Source: Calliopum simillimum (lineage: Eukaryota; Arthropoda; Insecta; Diptera; Lauxaniidae). From it: DNA of 64,000 nucleotides. The first letter of the stretch is position 1, and each line of letters begins with the position of its first letter. The translations under genes were made by a program, and so were the position numbers. Below, one piece after another: positions 53,395-64,000 of this stretch. The DNA is taken from NCBI GenBank assembly GCA_951812925.1, contig OX638370.1:77978004-78042003 (forward strand), read 5' to 3'. The notes beneath the pieces are model-generated. The model saw only the letters and a program-made list of their open reading frames with translations, was not told the DNA's origin and made no database searches.

Positions 53395-54805
53395 TTAGAA
53401 ATCATTATATATATTAATATGCACGACAAAAATTTGTCCTCCTTTTTTTACTTTGACAGAAATGGAGTACAACTTTGAATTATACACCATTAGAAAGGTA
53501 TTTGTGTGTAGATGTGTACAAAGTTAAAATTGTAAAGCACAAAGGGAAAAACACAAAGCACAAGCACTGTTGTGTTTTTTATTTTGTTTACGTTTCAGAT
53601 TTGTCCAGGGATGATAAATGAGCTTTTCTTTTTTGTACTAAATAGCAAAAAAAGTACTAAAAGTGTTCAAAAAGTACCAAAATTATTATTACGTTTGTGG
53701 TCGAATTTTGACCATTGGGCGATTCTACTTAGTAGACACAGATTTTTTTTTTTTTTTTTGCAGTGGTTTTTGTTGTTACTTATACTGGTTGACCCAACAC
53801 TAAATGAAGTAATTTAGCTTCTGGACTATTTATGCAATTAACGGTAATGTTCTCGTAAGACTCACATAACATACTTAATTTTAACAACATCTCATGCAGT
53901 TTATGTGATTTAGGTAGCATTTAACTTATTAATTTTACAAATCCATCAGCTCTGCAGCAGCGCCAAGGAAACGATTAATTTCATGTTTGCACACATGGTA
54001 TACGCGCTTCAATGACGCCTCTGGCCACATGACCAAGCACCATTATCATCAACCTGTTAAAAGCGTATAGAAAAAACTATAACGAAAAAAAAAAAAAACA
54101 AAAAATTAAAAATATTTAATAATAAAAGTGGAAAAACATATCCAACTTAAGCGCATACACAAAAAAAAAAAGTCTCCTACTGTGGGAAACAAGAAGAGTT
54201 TCCCATCAAACATTTGCATGAATAATATTCATGAATATCATCTATGTCTCAAATATTTTTACTTCTTGAAAAATTGGAATTCCTCAATGAATTCACCATC
54301 TAAAAAATCTGTATTTAATTGATGATCTATTAAATAGATTTTAATAAATTGCCATAACTTCACATACCGTTATGAAGTTTAAACAAATTAATTAACTCAT
54401 TTCTCAACTGGCTATGAGGACAAAAACGCAAATCAAAACCAAATACTTAGCCACGCTTACAATGAAAATTCGCAGGCAAGCTTTCAATGAAGAATCTTTA
54501 CTTTGTATTTTCAAAAATCGTTACCCTGATCGAAGGGATGAAAATAGACACCACTAAATACTAAATACTACCAACTAAAATGTTAACATTCGCCATCTCT
54601 GAATTCAATCAAAATAAAAAAGATCAATACCCAATATCAAGTTAAGTTTCGAGCAAATGTATGGTCTCCTATCTTACACTAGTGTCAAAAATGTCTCAAC
54701 ACTAATTTTGCATCATTCGAACAAATTTTATTCATGGGGCGTTATAACGTAACCGAATAGCAATTGGCTTTTGCATCTCCTATGTTTTCAAACTTGTTTA
54801 TCTTA
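53395..54805. other. Unassigned AT-rich sequence with one weak frame
   Basis: Includes long T runs (53745-53759) and A runs (54086-54099). A 64-codon frame at 54128-54322 starts MEKHIQLKRIHKKKKSPTVG after an A-rich leader and reads as basic and low in complexity; I do not call it a gene. Nothing else recognised. Confidence 0.35.
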
Positions 54806-54810
54806 TAGTA

Positions 54811-55370
54811 GGGGAAGCTGGTACTGTGGGCACCTTTTGGTTTTCGACTCATAACTTTTGAACAAATGTGTAGTATGCAGTCATAAAAGTATCAGTGGAA
54901 AGCTAGAGACCTTAGCTAACTACTGATGAAAGTTAATTGATTTTGTCAATAGGAAAAATAATATCAAAAAATAGTGACAAAAACAATTTTTGGTTCGGTT
55001 GTGGGCACCCTTAGAAAATCGGCTAAAAATAGGAAAATATGAAGTTAAACGCAATTAAATGCAGAAGAAAGCACAATAAATTTATTTTGGAACCATACAA
55101 CTTCAACAAACTCTGCTCAACGGCTTCAACAAAACAGAGTCACTGAAAACGTTTGAATCGGACGGCCTGTTGCCCTTAAACCAGACTTGTTTGTCTTCGG
55201 CGTCAATACCAGATCAATTGTTTTGCAGACTAAGTCGGCTTGGTGACGTAATTTCTAACCCTTTTTGACATTGCTCTTTTGTCAAGCATGAATTTTTTGT
55301 CCACTTGTCTGGAAACTCAATACCAATATTTTTTGCAAAGTGGTATGCCACCTTACCGCCCACACTTTTT
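54811..55370 (-). mobile_element. Pogo/Jerky-like element fragment with GGGGAAGCTGG end
   Basis: The left end GGGGAAGCTGGTACTGTGGG follows TA (54809-54810) and resembles the GGGTAAACTGGGG end of the 13821-16036 element. GTGGGCACCC recurs at 55002. On the minus strand at 55363-55190 the sequence reads KVAYHFAKNIGIEFPDKWTK and CLTKEQCQKGLEITSPSRL. This resembles the CENP-B-type helix-turn-helix region of pogo/Jerky transposases (the AYxFAxxNxI pattern). The catalytic domain is not recognisable and the right end was not found. Confidence 0.55.
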
Positions 55371-56700
55371 TTCGGCGATATCTTTAAAGAGCCTATTGGT
55401 TCTGTTTATTCCAGTAAAAAAGCGTAAAATGGCATAAAAACCATTTAAATTAGTACTGTTGGCATCCACTACGATATTTTAGTAAAACTCACGCTTTAAT
55501 TAAAAAAAGAGGCTTAGTACTTTGAGTACTTAGTTAATTAAAAAACTGAAAGATTCAAAAACTACATTTTAAAATTTCTTGAAATGCTCATAACTACGCC
55601 AATAAGTAATGGGCTAAATCATGTGATTTGTTTTAAAAAAATTTTTTAAAAAATTTTTTTTTTATGTTTAAAAGACTATTTTTTGAATCGATGGGATCTA
55701 CTTCTTTTAAATTCATTAATTAACAAAAAAGTGAGTGAAAGAGCACTTAAAAACTCCTCGTTGCAGAGAGGGAAAAAATGTTCACCAAGTTCCATTAAAG
55801 TTTCCTCTCCAACATTTCGCCTGAACGTACTGTCCTTCTTTGATATTTCTATCTAAATTTTTACACGAAAATACTCCTTCAGTTAGTATAAAGGAGCAGT
55901 AAAGGTAATCAGTGAATTGCCATGAACAAGGTAGCAGCAGACACGAATAAGGAGCAAAAGTCTCAAAATCGCAAAAAGTGGAGACAGGACTATAGCGCTC
56001 TAAGTCAAGCATAAAAGTTGCACAGAAAATTCAAAAATCTGGTGTATTATTTTTTCATATGTAAACTTTTAAAGGTGTTACCAGCAATATTCAAAAGAAA
56101 GTGTTTTTTTTTTTTTTTTTTTGACAACCCTAATCACGACTCATATACAAAAGAGTGAAATGATTACATTTGTAGCGAAATGCTGTTTATTGCAAATGTT
56201 CATAAAGTTATGGCGATTTCAAATATTGAGATACATATGTATATGGCAAGTGCGCGTGTCATATTCCCATTTTTCAAAAAACTTTAGATGCTACCAATAA
56301 CATCTCAGATATCGAATTTTATAACTGTAGCTCAAATAGTTTGAATGTTATTAATATATGCCCCAAAATGCGTCAAATATTTATGTTAAAAAAAACAAAA
56401 ACAAATGTTAGTAAGCTGTGATTTTTGGATTTCTCGAAATTGGCTGCACTTTAAATTTTCTGTCGAATGGATTTTCCTTGCAGAATTAATCCGACTTCGA
56501 ATTAAATATTTTTAGAAAATACAAGAAATATGCTAAAATCACAACTTCAAGAATTCTGTATATACATACTTTGTATGTATACATAAAATACCGCAATGTT
56601 TCTTAACCACCAAGAATATGTGAAAGCACACACTTTTTTGCAGAAGTCGAAATATTTCAACAAGAAGTCAAACGCTTGCAACCTCTCGAACTGTAAACGT
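55371..56700. other. Unassigned AT-rich sequence
   Basis: Pure T run at 56106-56122 and AT-rich DNA. No gene or element recognised. Confidence 0.45.
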
Positions 56701-57440
56701 CAAGTTTTTAATGTCTGATGCATGGACTCATTCAAGTGCTATAGCAACAACAACAACAAGAACAGGTACTAAAATAGAGTTTATAGGACCAACAGCGATG
56801 ATTCTGCTGGAGGTGCATTTATTTCCATCCTTATCGCTATGCGGTATTTTTATGCCAACAATAACAACAGCAGCAACTATTCATCCATCAATCCATCCAT
56901 TTCAATTGATGTCCGTCCAACTGTTTGTCATTCAAATGTTGCTGCTTTGGCTTCTGCTGCTGCTGCTGTTTCTGTTGCCGTTAACGCCAGCACTCTTTGC
57001 CATGTCCATTTGGAAAACTCTGCCCAACGATCGATTCCTACATTTCATTCATTCATCCGTCCATCCATCCATCCATCCATCCATCCATCTGTGTAAATTC
57101 CAATATCGGAGAGCATTTTCTGATTGATTGTTGCTGTTGTCGTTGCATGTTGAACAAGTTGCATAAGTCCAACAACAACGCCACCAACAACAACAACTGC
57201 AACAACAAATTATATTACTCATGCCGCATGCCACAAACTCGATAATCGGGTACATGATATTCGATGGCTCATGCAAATTAAAGTGCAACTTAAACTGCAA
57301 TGAAAGTGGGTGGAAGGCTGGAAGGGAAGAGGGGGAACAACTGCTGAGAATCTTTATTTTTGTATTTTATTTTAAGATCGTTTGCTTATCAGCAAAACAG
57401 CGAATTTTTGATATATGTAATGACCACTTTTTGGAATAAT
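56701..57440. repeat. Microsatellite-rich single-copy segment
   Basis: Contains CAACAACAACAAGAACA (56745), CTGCTGCTGCTGTT (56955), a (CCAT)n tract 57056-57088, and CAACAACAACAACTGCAACA (57188). A 138-codon frame (56711-57127) and others cross these tracts, but their sequence simply reflects the microsatellites. It may be intronic or untranslated sequence. Confidence 0.5.
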
Positions 57441-57941
57441 ATAACACTCTCTACATAGATATTTAACACAACTGCTATTGCTTCCAATTTACGTAAATTC
57501 TTTTCTTAACTCAAATTTCAACTTTATGTACTCCATGGTTTGCAACATATTGTGATTGGATGTTTTGGCTTCTTAGGATTTTTCCAAACTTTTTTTTTGT
57601 AGTAGGTACCTACCTATTCTTTAAATTTTCAAAGTTGCTTTCAAACCGTAATTAGCACTTGTTGTTCGGCTGCTACTCCTTCACTCCATTTGCAAAATGG
57701 AAAACGTATAATTCAGTAAAGAAATGTTGACCTTTTCTCAATATTTAGTCAAAACATAAAATTAAAAAATACCAAGTTTCAATGCTAGAGAAGTGCATTT
57801 TACTAATACATATGCATTTTTCAATGATTTATGTATGTATGTATGAAATTGGTCATAAAAAGAAACAGAAGAAGCGGCATGAAAAGTACATACATACAGT
57901 GATGAGCAAAAATAAAAAAAAACGTTAATCAACTTAACATA

Positions 57942-58190
57942 CCGGTTGGCAAGTCCGTGGTCTTATGAAGGAAAAACAACATTTTGGACAAAATCGATTT
58001 TATTCATAAACTTTGGCTCATTCAAGAGCGACGTAATCATTCCAGCATTTCTATAACACCTCAAACTCCTTTTTGAGCCAAATCTTTTTCCAGTGAGCAT
58101 TTTTTTAGGTCTGCAAACAGGTAAAAGACGCTGGAAGACAAATCTATATAATATCGTTTACATCGACTTGTGATATAATGAATGGTCTTG
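57942..58190 (-). mobile_element. 3' end of an irritans-like mariner, truncated
   Basis: TA (57940-57941) precedes CCGGTTGGCAAGTCCGTGGT, similar in pattern to irritans-type mariner ends. The minus strand reads FYLFADLKKMLTGKRFGSK, then (after a gap and frameshift) IEMLE and WNDYVALE followed by a stop, which is the usual C-terminal order of that mariner group. The rest of the element is missing. It is distinct from the mariner family at 25131. Confidence 0.7.
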
Positions 58191-58275
58191 AAAAAAACGG
58201 TAAAAGTGGCACTCATTTTGAAAGTAACTTTCGAATGGTCAAATTTTCATGTACATAAATGTTATTTATTTTTGA

Positions 58276-58827
58276 GTAGAGTAGAACGGGGCAATGTCGT
58301 GCACTCAACTTTGACATGCTCGTAAAGCCGTACATCTCAAGCGAATGCAACGAGTAAGCATCCGATCGAAAGATAATTTCATTGGTTACATCCATGTGTA
58401 ACAACATTTGTGTAGCGAGAAATTGTGTTTGTGTAAGTGAATGTGCACGACATTACCCCAATGGTCGTTTTAAAGGTCAACTTCGATAACTCGGTGAAGC
58501 CCAAAATTTTTTTCGAAAACCAAATACTTCTTTTCTTTGGCAGGATATTTCGTTTCAGAAAACACTTACCTGGTATATTTTCCCGCAAGGAAAATTATTT
58601 TTCTGACCCAATGAAAAAACACTTTTATCGTCCGGAAAGCGTGCGTTTTGAAAAAAAGGTTACTCTGTAGAGACGAACTGGTGAAAATTGCTAGTATTAT
58701 ATGCATAAGTTCAGTAGGTCAGCAGGTCCATACCTTACAAACAGTTAGTAAATCATTCAATTCTTTGGGCTAAAACAGCCAGTGCACGACATTACCCCCT
58801 GCACGACATTACCCCGTTCTGCTCTAC
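58276..58827 (+). mobile_element. 552-bp GTAGAGTAGAACGGGG element, second full copy
   Basis: Same length as 393-944, with only scattered substitutions. The left end is GTAGAGTAGAACGGGG and the right end CCCCGTTCTGCTCTAC. The tandem TGCACGACATTACCCC is again at the right end. The two copies are 57.9 kb apart in the same orientation. Confidence 0.9.
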
Positions 58828-60985
58828 TTCAAGCTATTGTGATCTTCAGTTTATTATTTTTTTTTTTTTTGTATTTGACTCATTAGAATCTGAAAGCGTT
58901 TTCGGGAAAAATGCCAGTTATCATTTGAAAATTGCATAAAAACTTTATATTGCTATCTAAAATTTTGTCGACCTTACAAACAAACCAACTGGAAACTTTG
59001 GCGATAAGATCTTTTGATAAAAAAGTTTCGAGAAGAACCACGCATGCATCCGAAATATCACATAGAACTACTTCAAAATTAGATTTCTATTTTTCCTTTT
59101 TTTGTCACAGTGAAAATAGTATTCATTTAATTTTCTTTAAAGTGATACACATTAACATATTTTCTCGTCACTGTACGTGTTGCCTGCATTTGACTGTTCC
59201 TCTGTTGTTTTTTGCATACACTTCGAAATATTTTTTCTTAATTTATATATTTGGTACTGAGTCAGTCATCGTAAATATTTGCCTCAAATTATATGTAGAA
59301 GTATTACAGTGTGTATTATTTCGCACACATTTTCGCATATGAAGACATCCCAAGGGGAAAAATTTGAAGCGCTACATAACCATGCACTCTATTACTCATT
59401 TTGTCAGTGTTAATTGAATAAATTTGTTTTCAAAGGTTTAAATGATGGTTTGCTCTTTGTACAACATTTAGAAACTTTAAATTGAATTATCTCAAAGTGC
59501 CATTCTTTGACTTAGGGCTTTATTGCACGCAACGAAGGCTTCTCGAAGCACTTTTTTTCCCTTTGGGATACTTGTACACACTGACAAACAAGCCAATAAG
59601 GAAAAAAAAAGCAACTAAAAGAACACAAAATAATGCTAGCCAAACTGAACTTACCATTAGCTGTTGATATTTATGGGTTTGAACCTTAGCTATTTTTATG
59701 GATGAGGCTTCATATGATGTATTGCCGCACTACAAGAGATGGGGCAAAGACCAATATGTTTCTGGGTCGAAATACGTATAGAACACATCCAATGGAATGC
59801 CGTTGTTCTGTGGGTGAAGTAGCAAACGGAACACTTCACCTAAATGAAAATGATAATAAAAACTGTTAATGGATTTGTTTAAAATTGACTTCATCCTCTT
59901 TTATGAGTTGAGTTGCCCAAAAAGTAGGTCAAAAAGTCGCTGGAGACTTACTTAGACGATGTGACTTTCTGTGTTCCGTGTACAGCCGCGGTGGGTGATT
60001 GTGATTTTTATTTAATTCGTAAAAGGAAAACATATCACATCCTCTGAAAAGGGCCGAAAGGGGGAAATATTTTAATTTTATTTGCAACTTTCACTTGATG
60101 TCTTATTTTTTTACGTTCGCAGCATGTCTGATCAGCGGGACATTTGGACAAAACTCTTTGGCTGCTGCTCGCTGCTCAATGAATAACAAATCAAAGCTTA
60201 TTTACATGTGCGCAAGCGCACGCGTTCTTCTGCTGCTTCTCCTGCGATCGCATTTATCCTCAGGGGCCCTGATTGATGATTTTTGCGCAGAAGTTACTCG
60301 CTTAAGTCTTTTGTTTTTACATTCTTTTTTGCAGTTACAGCAATTTCGCCCGTTAAAAAACCAAGAAAATTATTTCCTTTCAGCATCGGTTGCATTTGTT
60401 AGAAATCCCTTGGGTAACGTTAGCAACACACAGAATGCAGCACCGTTCGTTCGTTCGTTCATCCATTAGTCCGTCCTTCGTTAACTTAAACGCCATCTCG
60501 TGTAGCCGCTATGTAGGAGGGACATCAATAAATAATTCTTTACAACTCGCGCTATTTTCTATGTATCTATGGCGAAAAAAATGTGTTGACCACTTTATTT
60601 GGTACTCGCGTTAGTTGGCCATGTTAGGGGGCAATGCTGAATTGTTGAATTGTTTTTTTTTTTTTTTTTTTTTTTTTTCTTTTTGTTTATTCATTTTGCA
60701 CATAAGCAACCAGCAGAGTTTTCAATATTTTAGAGTTTATTTGATTTAAGGATGTGACAATTCAACTGCAAAATGTATGGGAAACTTCTCGAATAAATGA
60801 GGCGATTGATGCCAGAGTGAACCATATCCAATACGCCTACAAAAACTACAACTAAAGTTTTTTTTTTTTTGCTAAATGATACAATTATAATTATGAATGA
60901 AATCATATTCAAAAAGAAAAGAGGGTTGGCCCAGTCAAGAATTAACCAAATCATATATAAAAGGTAGCGATTGAAACAAAATACT
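58828..60985. other. Mostly single-copy sequence, no firm gene
   Basis: A GC-richer part (60095-60560) contains TTCGTTCGTTCGTTC and CTGCTGCTCGCTGCTC words. A 124-codon frame there has a Leu-rich stretch but no recognisable domain. T runs at 60653-60679 and elsewhere. The 136-codon frame at 58932-59342 is Phe/Ile-rich and reads as chance. Confidence 0.4.
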
Positions 60986-60989
60986 GGGT

Positions 60990-61284
60990 ATGCACCAATC
61001 TTTAATAAGGAAATACATATGCGTAGGCGTCACTGGAATATGTCTGCCTGTCCGTAGAAATATTATTCACGTAAAACTTAGCAATATAATTTTATCACCA
61101 AAACAGACATAAATACTGAAAATGGTAAGTGCACCTCCCATTTAAGCAAAAGTTTCAAAAAGCTATACTGAAAGCGTTTTTAGAGATAATCCAACCATAT
61201 TTAACTCAGATGCTAAGGAGGGTAAATGCAAGCTCTGAACAAAAACTATTTAATTTTTGGCCAGGCCAAAGGTTACGCCCTTAA
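60990..61284 (+). repeat. TATACCC repeat, right half
   Basis: TGTCTGCCTGTCCGTAGAAA, GTGCACCTCCCATTTAAGC and AAGCTATACTGAAAGCGTTT, then GGCCAGGCCAAAGGTTACGC at the end, in the family's order but with large deletions. Confidence 0.75.
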
Positions 61285-61489
61285 TCGTTCTTTATTATAA
61301 TTGTTTTATTAAAATAATTGCAAACCAAATTTGAATTTCGAGCAAAACCAAAAACTTTATGAGGTGATGCACACACGGTAAGAAAAGCCAAACATAACAC
61401 ACCTCTCCCCACGTGTTTTAAATAAAAAGTGCTTGCACCCAAAATATTTATTTGGGAAAATGTGCAGAATGACCCTCAGATGAAACATA

Positions 61490-62175
61490 CATAGCCCTTT
61501 TTTCAAACTGAACGGCACTTTTTCAAACCAGGAACGAAAAACCCATTTTTTAATAAATAACTCCTAAACGGTAAATTTTTTTTACATATAATGAAAAATA
61601 CTTGTAGAGCATATGACTCTCCATAAAAAAGATCCATGCACTTTTTCTCGTGCGACTCACGGTTCATAAGTTATCGCAATTTCATAAGGCAAAAAATGCT
61701 TAGAACCTTTCAAAATTGTAAAATGTTTCAAAAAGTTCTGAAAAAATTCTAAATTATTTTTTGGACAATTCTAAGCATTTTTTAACATATACACTTTTTT
61801 CGTTAGATGCCTCGGTTTTGAGTAATATGTCGGTTCTTCGGCCGCGTTATTGAAAAACGTAAAAAAATCGATTTTTGAAACCGAATATTATCTTTACCGC
61901 AAAAAAAAATAAAAAAATAATAATTTTTCAACGCCAAAATTTTGTTAAGAACATAATCTTTATTTCTAAAGCACTCTTGGGTAGTCATTTTCCAATAAAA
62001 AAAAAGTTCTGATCAAAAAACATATATTTTTTGCCGAAATAGGCCTTCAGTAGAATCAAAAGTGCTCCATTGGTTTTTCTCAGAATGAAAAGAAAATGAT
62101 GCAGATATCGTTTCAAGAGTCCTTCTAACTTTTGAGTCGGTTTAGGGATGAATCTAAATTTCGACTCGGTTTATT
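61490..62175. repeat. Dispersed repeat, GCACTCTTGGGTA family, longer copy
   Basis: AATCTTTATTTCTAAAGCAC plus TCTTGGGTAGTCATTTTCC matches 38835-38870, and GAATCTAAATTTCGACTCGG matches (inverted) 38775-38795. Elsewhere it holds AT-rich sequence with ATAACTCCTAAACGGTAAAT and GACTCACGGTTCATAAGTTA words. The nature of the repeat is unknown. Confidence 0.5.
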
Positions 62176-62546
62176 ATACAATTGGAATCATGCATTTTAA
62201 CATTATATTGATTGTGATTTCCAAAAGAAGTATATAAAACTTAAAATTGACGATTGAACCATAACATAATATAAGAAGTGAATGATTTTATTCCGTAGGT
62301 AGTTCAAATACACATCTTCATTTTGAATTTTTCAAAATAAATTCGTCCATTACCCATATCGATGGTATCAGCTATATCCGTTTGGTATTGCCATTTGATA
62401 TTTTGATTTAAGCGCACTTGTCGATCTTAAATAATTTTTCAACCGGCGAAGAGTCGAAAAACTTATTTCGTTAGTGCAGGAAGATCCCGGTATTGTCAAT
62501 AAAAGTATGCACCAATGGTTTTCTCGTAAAAATATTTACAGTGTCT

Positions 62547-63550
62547 CACACTGGTTCAAAATCCTAAAAAGCTGGCCAAAAGACGAAAAATAAAGTTTTT
62601 TTAAGTTAACTTTTGTTGGACCGTATTGTCTAACAGATATTCATAGACCTCAAAAAATGTATAAGAAAGATCCAGGTATTCCTACAATGCTTTTGGGATT
62701 CCTCCAAAAGTGCGCTTCTCAGACGAGTTAAAAGTAAACATTTAATGTTCACTGTAAAAATTGTGAGGTTACTGTAAAACTGGACAGATTTTAATGTTAG
62801 AATGTGAAATCTCTTTGTAAAAGAAAATACTATCGAACTTCTATATTCAAAACTTGCAATAATTTATACTTTTGCGGTAATTGTTATATTTCACAAAATC
62901 AGTTTGCAATGGTTATGAAAAAAGTCCACAACCAATTTATACCACGTCATACCACAAAGATTTTTTGGATTTAAGAAGACTAAAACCTTCTCTAAAACTT
63001 ATAAAAAAATTGAGCTGCCTTTTTTTGCCCTTTTTGTTTGACGCGGTTTTTTCTGAAGCATCCAGAGGAAAACTTAACTCATATTGCTTGCCAAGTTTCA
63101 ACAAGTGATGCTTGCCCAAAATGATAAAATTTTTATATTTTTATACAGCTTATACTCCATGATAAAGGAATCAAAAGCACATTCTTATGTTGATCAATTA
63201 AACATTGCACACAACTCTATCAAAGTTAAACTTATGAAATAAATTTTTAAATTGGATATAAAAATTGTGCAAGTGTTATTTTTTTGCCATTTCGAATCCG
63301 CCATTTTGTTTTTTAAAGTTCTAATATCAGATTCGTAATCAGTGACCCCAAAAACCACCGAGTAAATTTTTTTTGTTGGATTTGGTTAAATATTTATGCA
63401 AATCGTCCGCCATTTTGAATCCGCCACTTTCTTTTTTAAAAATCTAACATCAAATTCGTAATCAGCGACCTCTCCCAGGTAAAAAATTTCATCTCGAAAC
63501 TTTAATGATTTCGATTTTTGGCCAGCTTTTAGAGATTTTTAACCAGTGTG
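62547..63550. mobile_element. 1-kb element with CACACTGGTT inverted ends
   Basis: CACACTGGTTCAAAATCCTA at 62547 is mirrored by the complement of the right end (CACACTGGTTAAAAATCTCT) ending at 63550, with pairing through AAAAGCTGGCCAAAA, about 34 bases. Within it a 122-base tandem duplication holds GAATCCGCCA and AATCAG(T/C)GACC words (63287-63355 and 63409-63476). The left 480 bases recur at 11073-11565. No transposase is present and the target duplication is unclear. Confidence 0.8.
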
Positions 63551-64000
63551 CGTCTTTTAAATGATCTTCCTTTCAAATTTCCTCTTCAAAATCATCTTGA
63601 GCTCCAAAGTGGTAAAAAACCGTATCTATTCAGTTTTGAAACGGCTCTTCAAGGACCCCCAGACTTGGTCATAAATTTCAAAATGCATTTTTCGAAAAAA
63701 ATTGTTTAAAAGTTTGAAATAAGTGATTTTCTGCTGCCACCAGAATCGAGAAGCTTTAGAATCTTCCGTTGCCAAGGAGGAACTGGTTCATTTATTTCAA
63801 GCTCATGACTGGCATTTGTACTTTTTTCCCAAATTGTTTCGAATTCGGAATCCCGTGCCGTTTGCAAGCCGAAGGTAACAGCTTCAATTTTTTTACATGA
63901 GTCAATGAGTCAGTGTTTTGCAAATCTTTGTTTAATATTTCTCTCCTCAAAAATTTCTCTCATACATACTTGCCAAGAGAAAAAAAAAACGATTGCTTCT
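63551..64000. other. Unassigned window edge
   Basis: AT-rich sequence with no recognised gene or repeat. Confidence 0.5.

Noticed and set aside
56711..57127. 138-codon frame with Leu-rich stretch
   Set aside because: Sequence mirrors CTG, CAA and CCAT microsatellites; several frames are open at once.
60095..60469. 124-codon frame starting MMSYFFTFAACLISG, possibly secreted
   Set aside because: The hydrophobic start is tempting, but the rest has no recognisable pattern, overlaps another frame and contains microsatellite-like TTCG repeats.

Overview
The window looks like intergenic or long-intron DNA of a higher fly (Diptera; a tephritid fruit fly is my best guess). It is strongly AT-rich, has many CAA/CAG/CCAT-type triplet and tetranucleotide tracts, and carries fly-type DNA transposons plus a broken copy of a nucleoside-diphosphate kinase gene of the fly awd type. 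No ribosomal RNA, intact tRNA, operon or bacterial feature is visible. Only one open reading frame (39593-40216, 207 codons) reads as a plausible intact host gene. Three or four shorter ones are weak candidates.

Most of the window is made of transposable elements, many with readable ends. Left part (1-13300): a 552-bp terminal-inverted-repeat element (393-944, second copy at 58276-58827); three dead Tc1/mariner-superfamily transposases of the DD37E type (1132-2355, 5742-7035, 12518-13281); a minisatellite (4560-5245 and 7041-7125) split by nested insertions; copies of a long dispersed repeat that starts near TATACCC and carries GGGCGTGGCACCTCC-type motifs; and a truncated mariner (11614-12480).

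Middle part (13797-31522): a 3-kb nest in which the empty site for one insertion can be read from a second host copy at 46249-47562; a foldback-like structure built of 36-bp repeats and tRNA-like modules (17378-19482); a TTAA-flanked piggyBac relic (20440-22548); a near-perfect 409-bp-arm palindrome holding tRNA-like modules (23661-24634); a TTAA-flanked short element (24640-25022); a full-length mariner with TA target duplication (25131-26416); a kinase pseudogene (30069-30485); and another palindrome (30832-31522).

Right part (34146-64000): more copies of the dispersed repeat; a hAT-like element with an 8-bp target duplication containing a CACTG-ended palindromic element (35943-37403); the 207-codon gene; a palindromic element (41867-42678) carrying a nested TA-flanked element that itself contains a second kinase-gene fragment; a pogo/Jerky-like fragment; an irritans-like mariner end; and a 1-kb element with inverted ends (62547-63550).

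Two themes stand out. First, tRNA-like modules with recognisable A and B boxes occur as inverted pairs at three unrelated loci. Second, two fragments of a nucleoside-diphosphate kinase gene are enclosed by the same non-coding ends, one of them bounded by a TA target duplication inside a known motif, which points to a non-autonomous DNA transposon carrying a host gene piece. All family names are from reading motifs by eye; no database search was possible.
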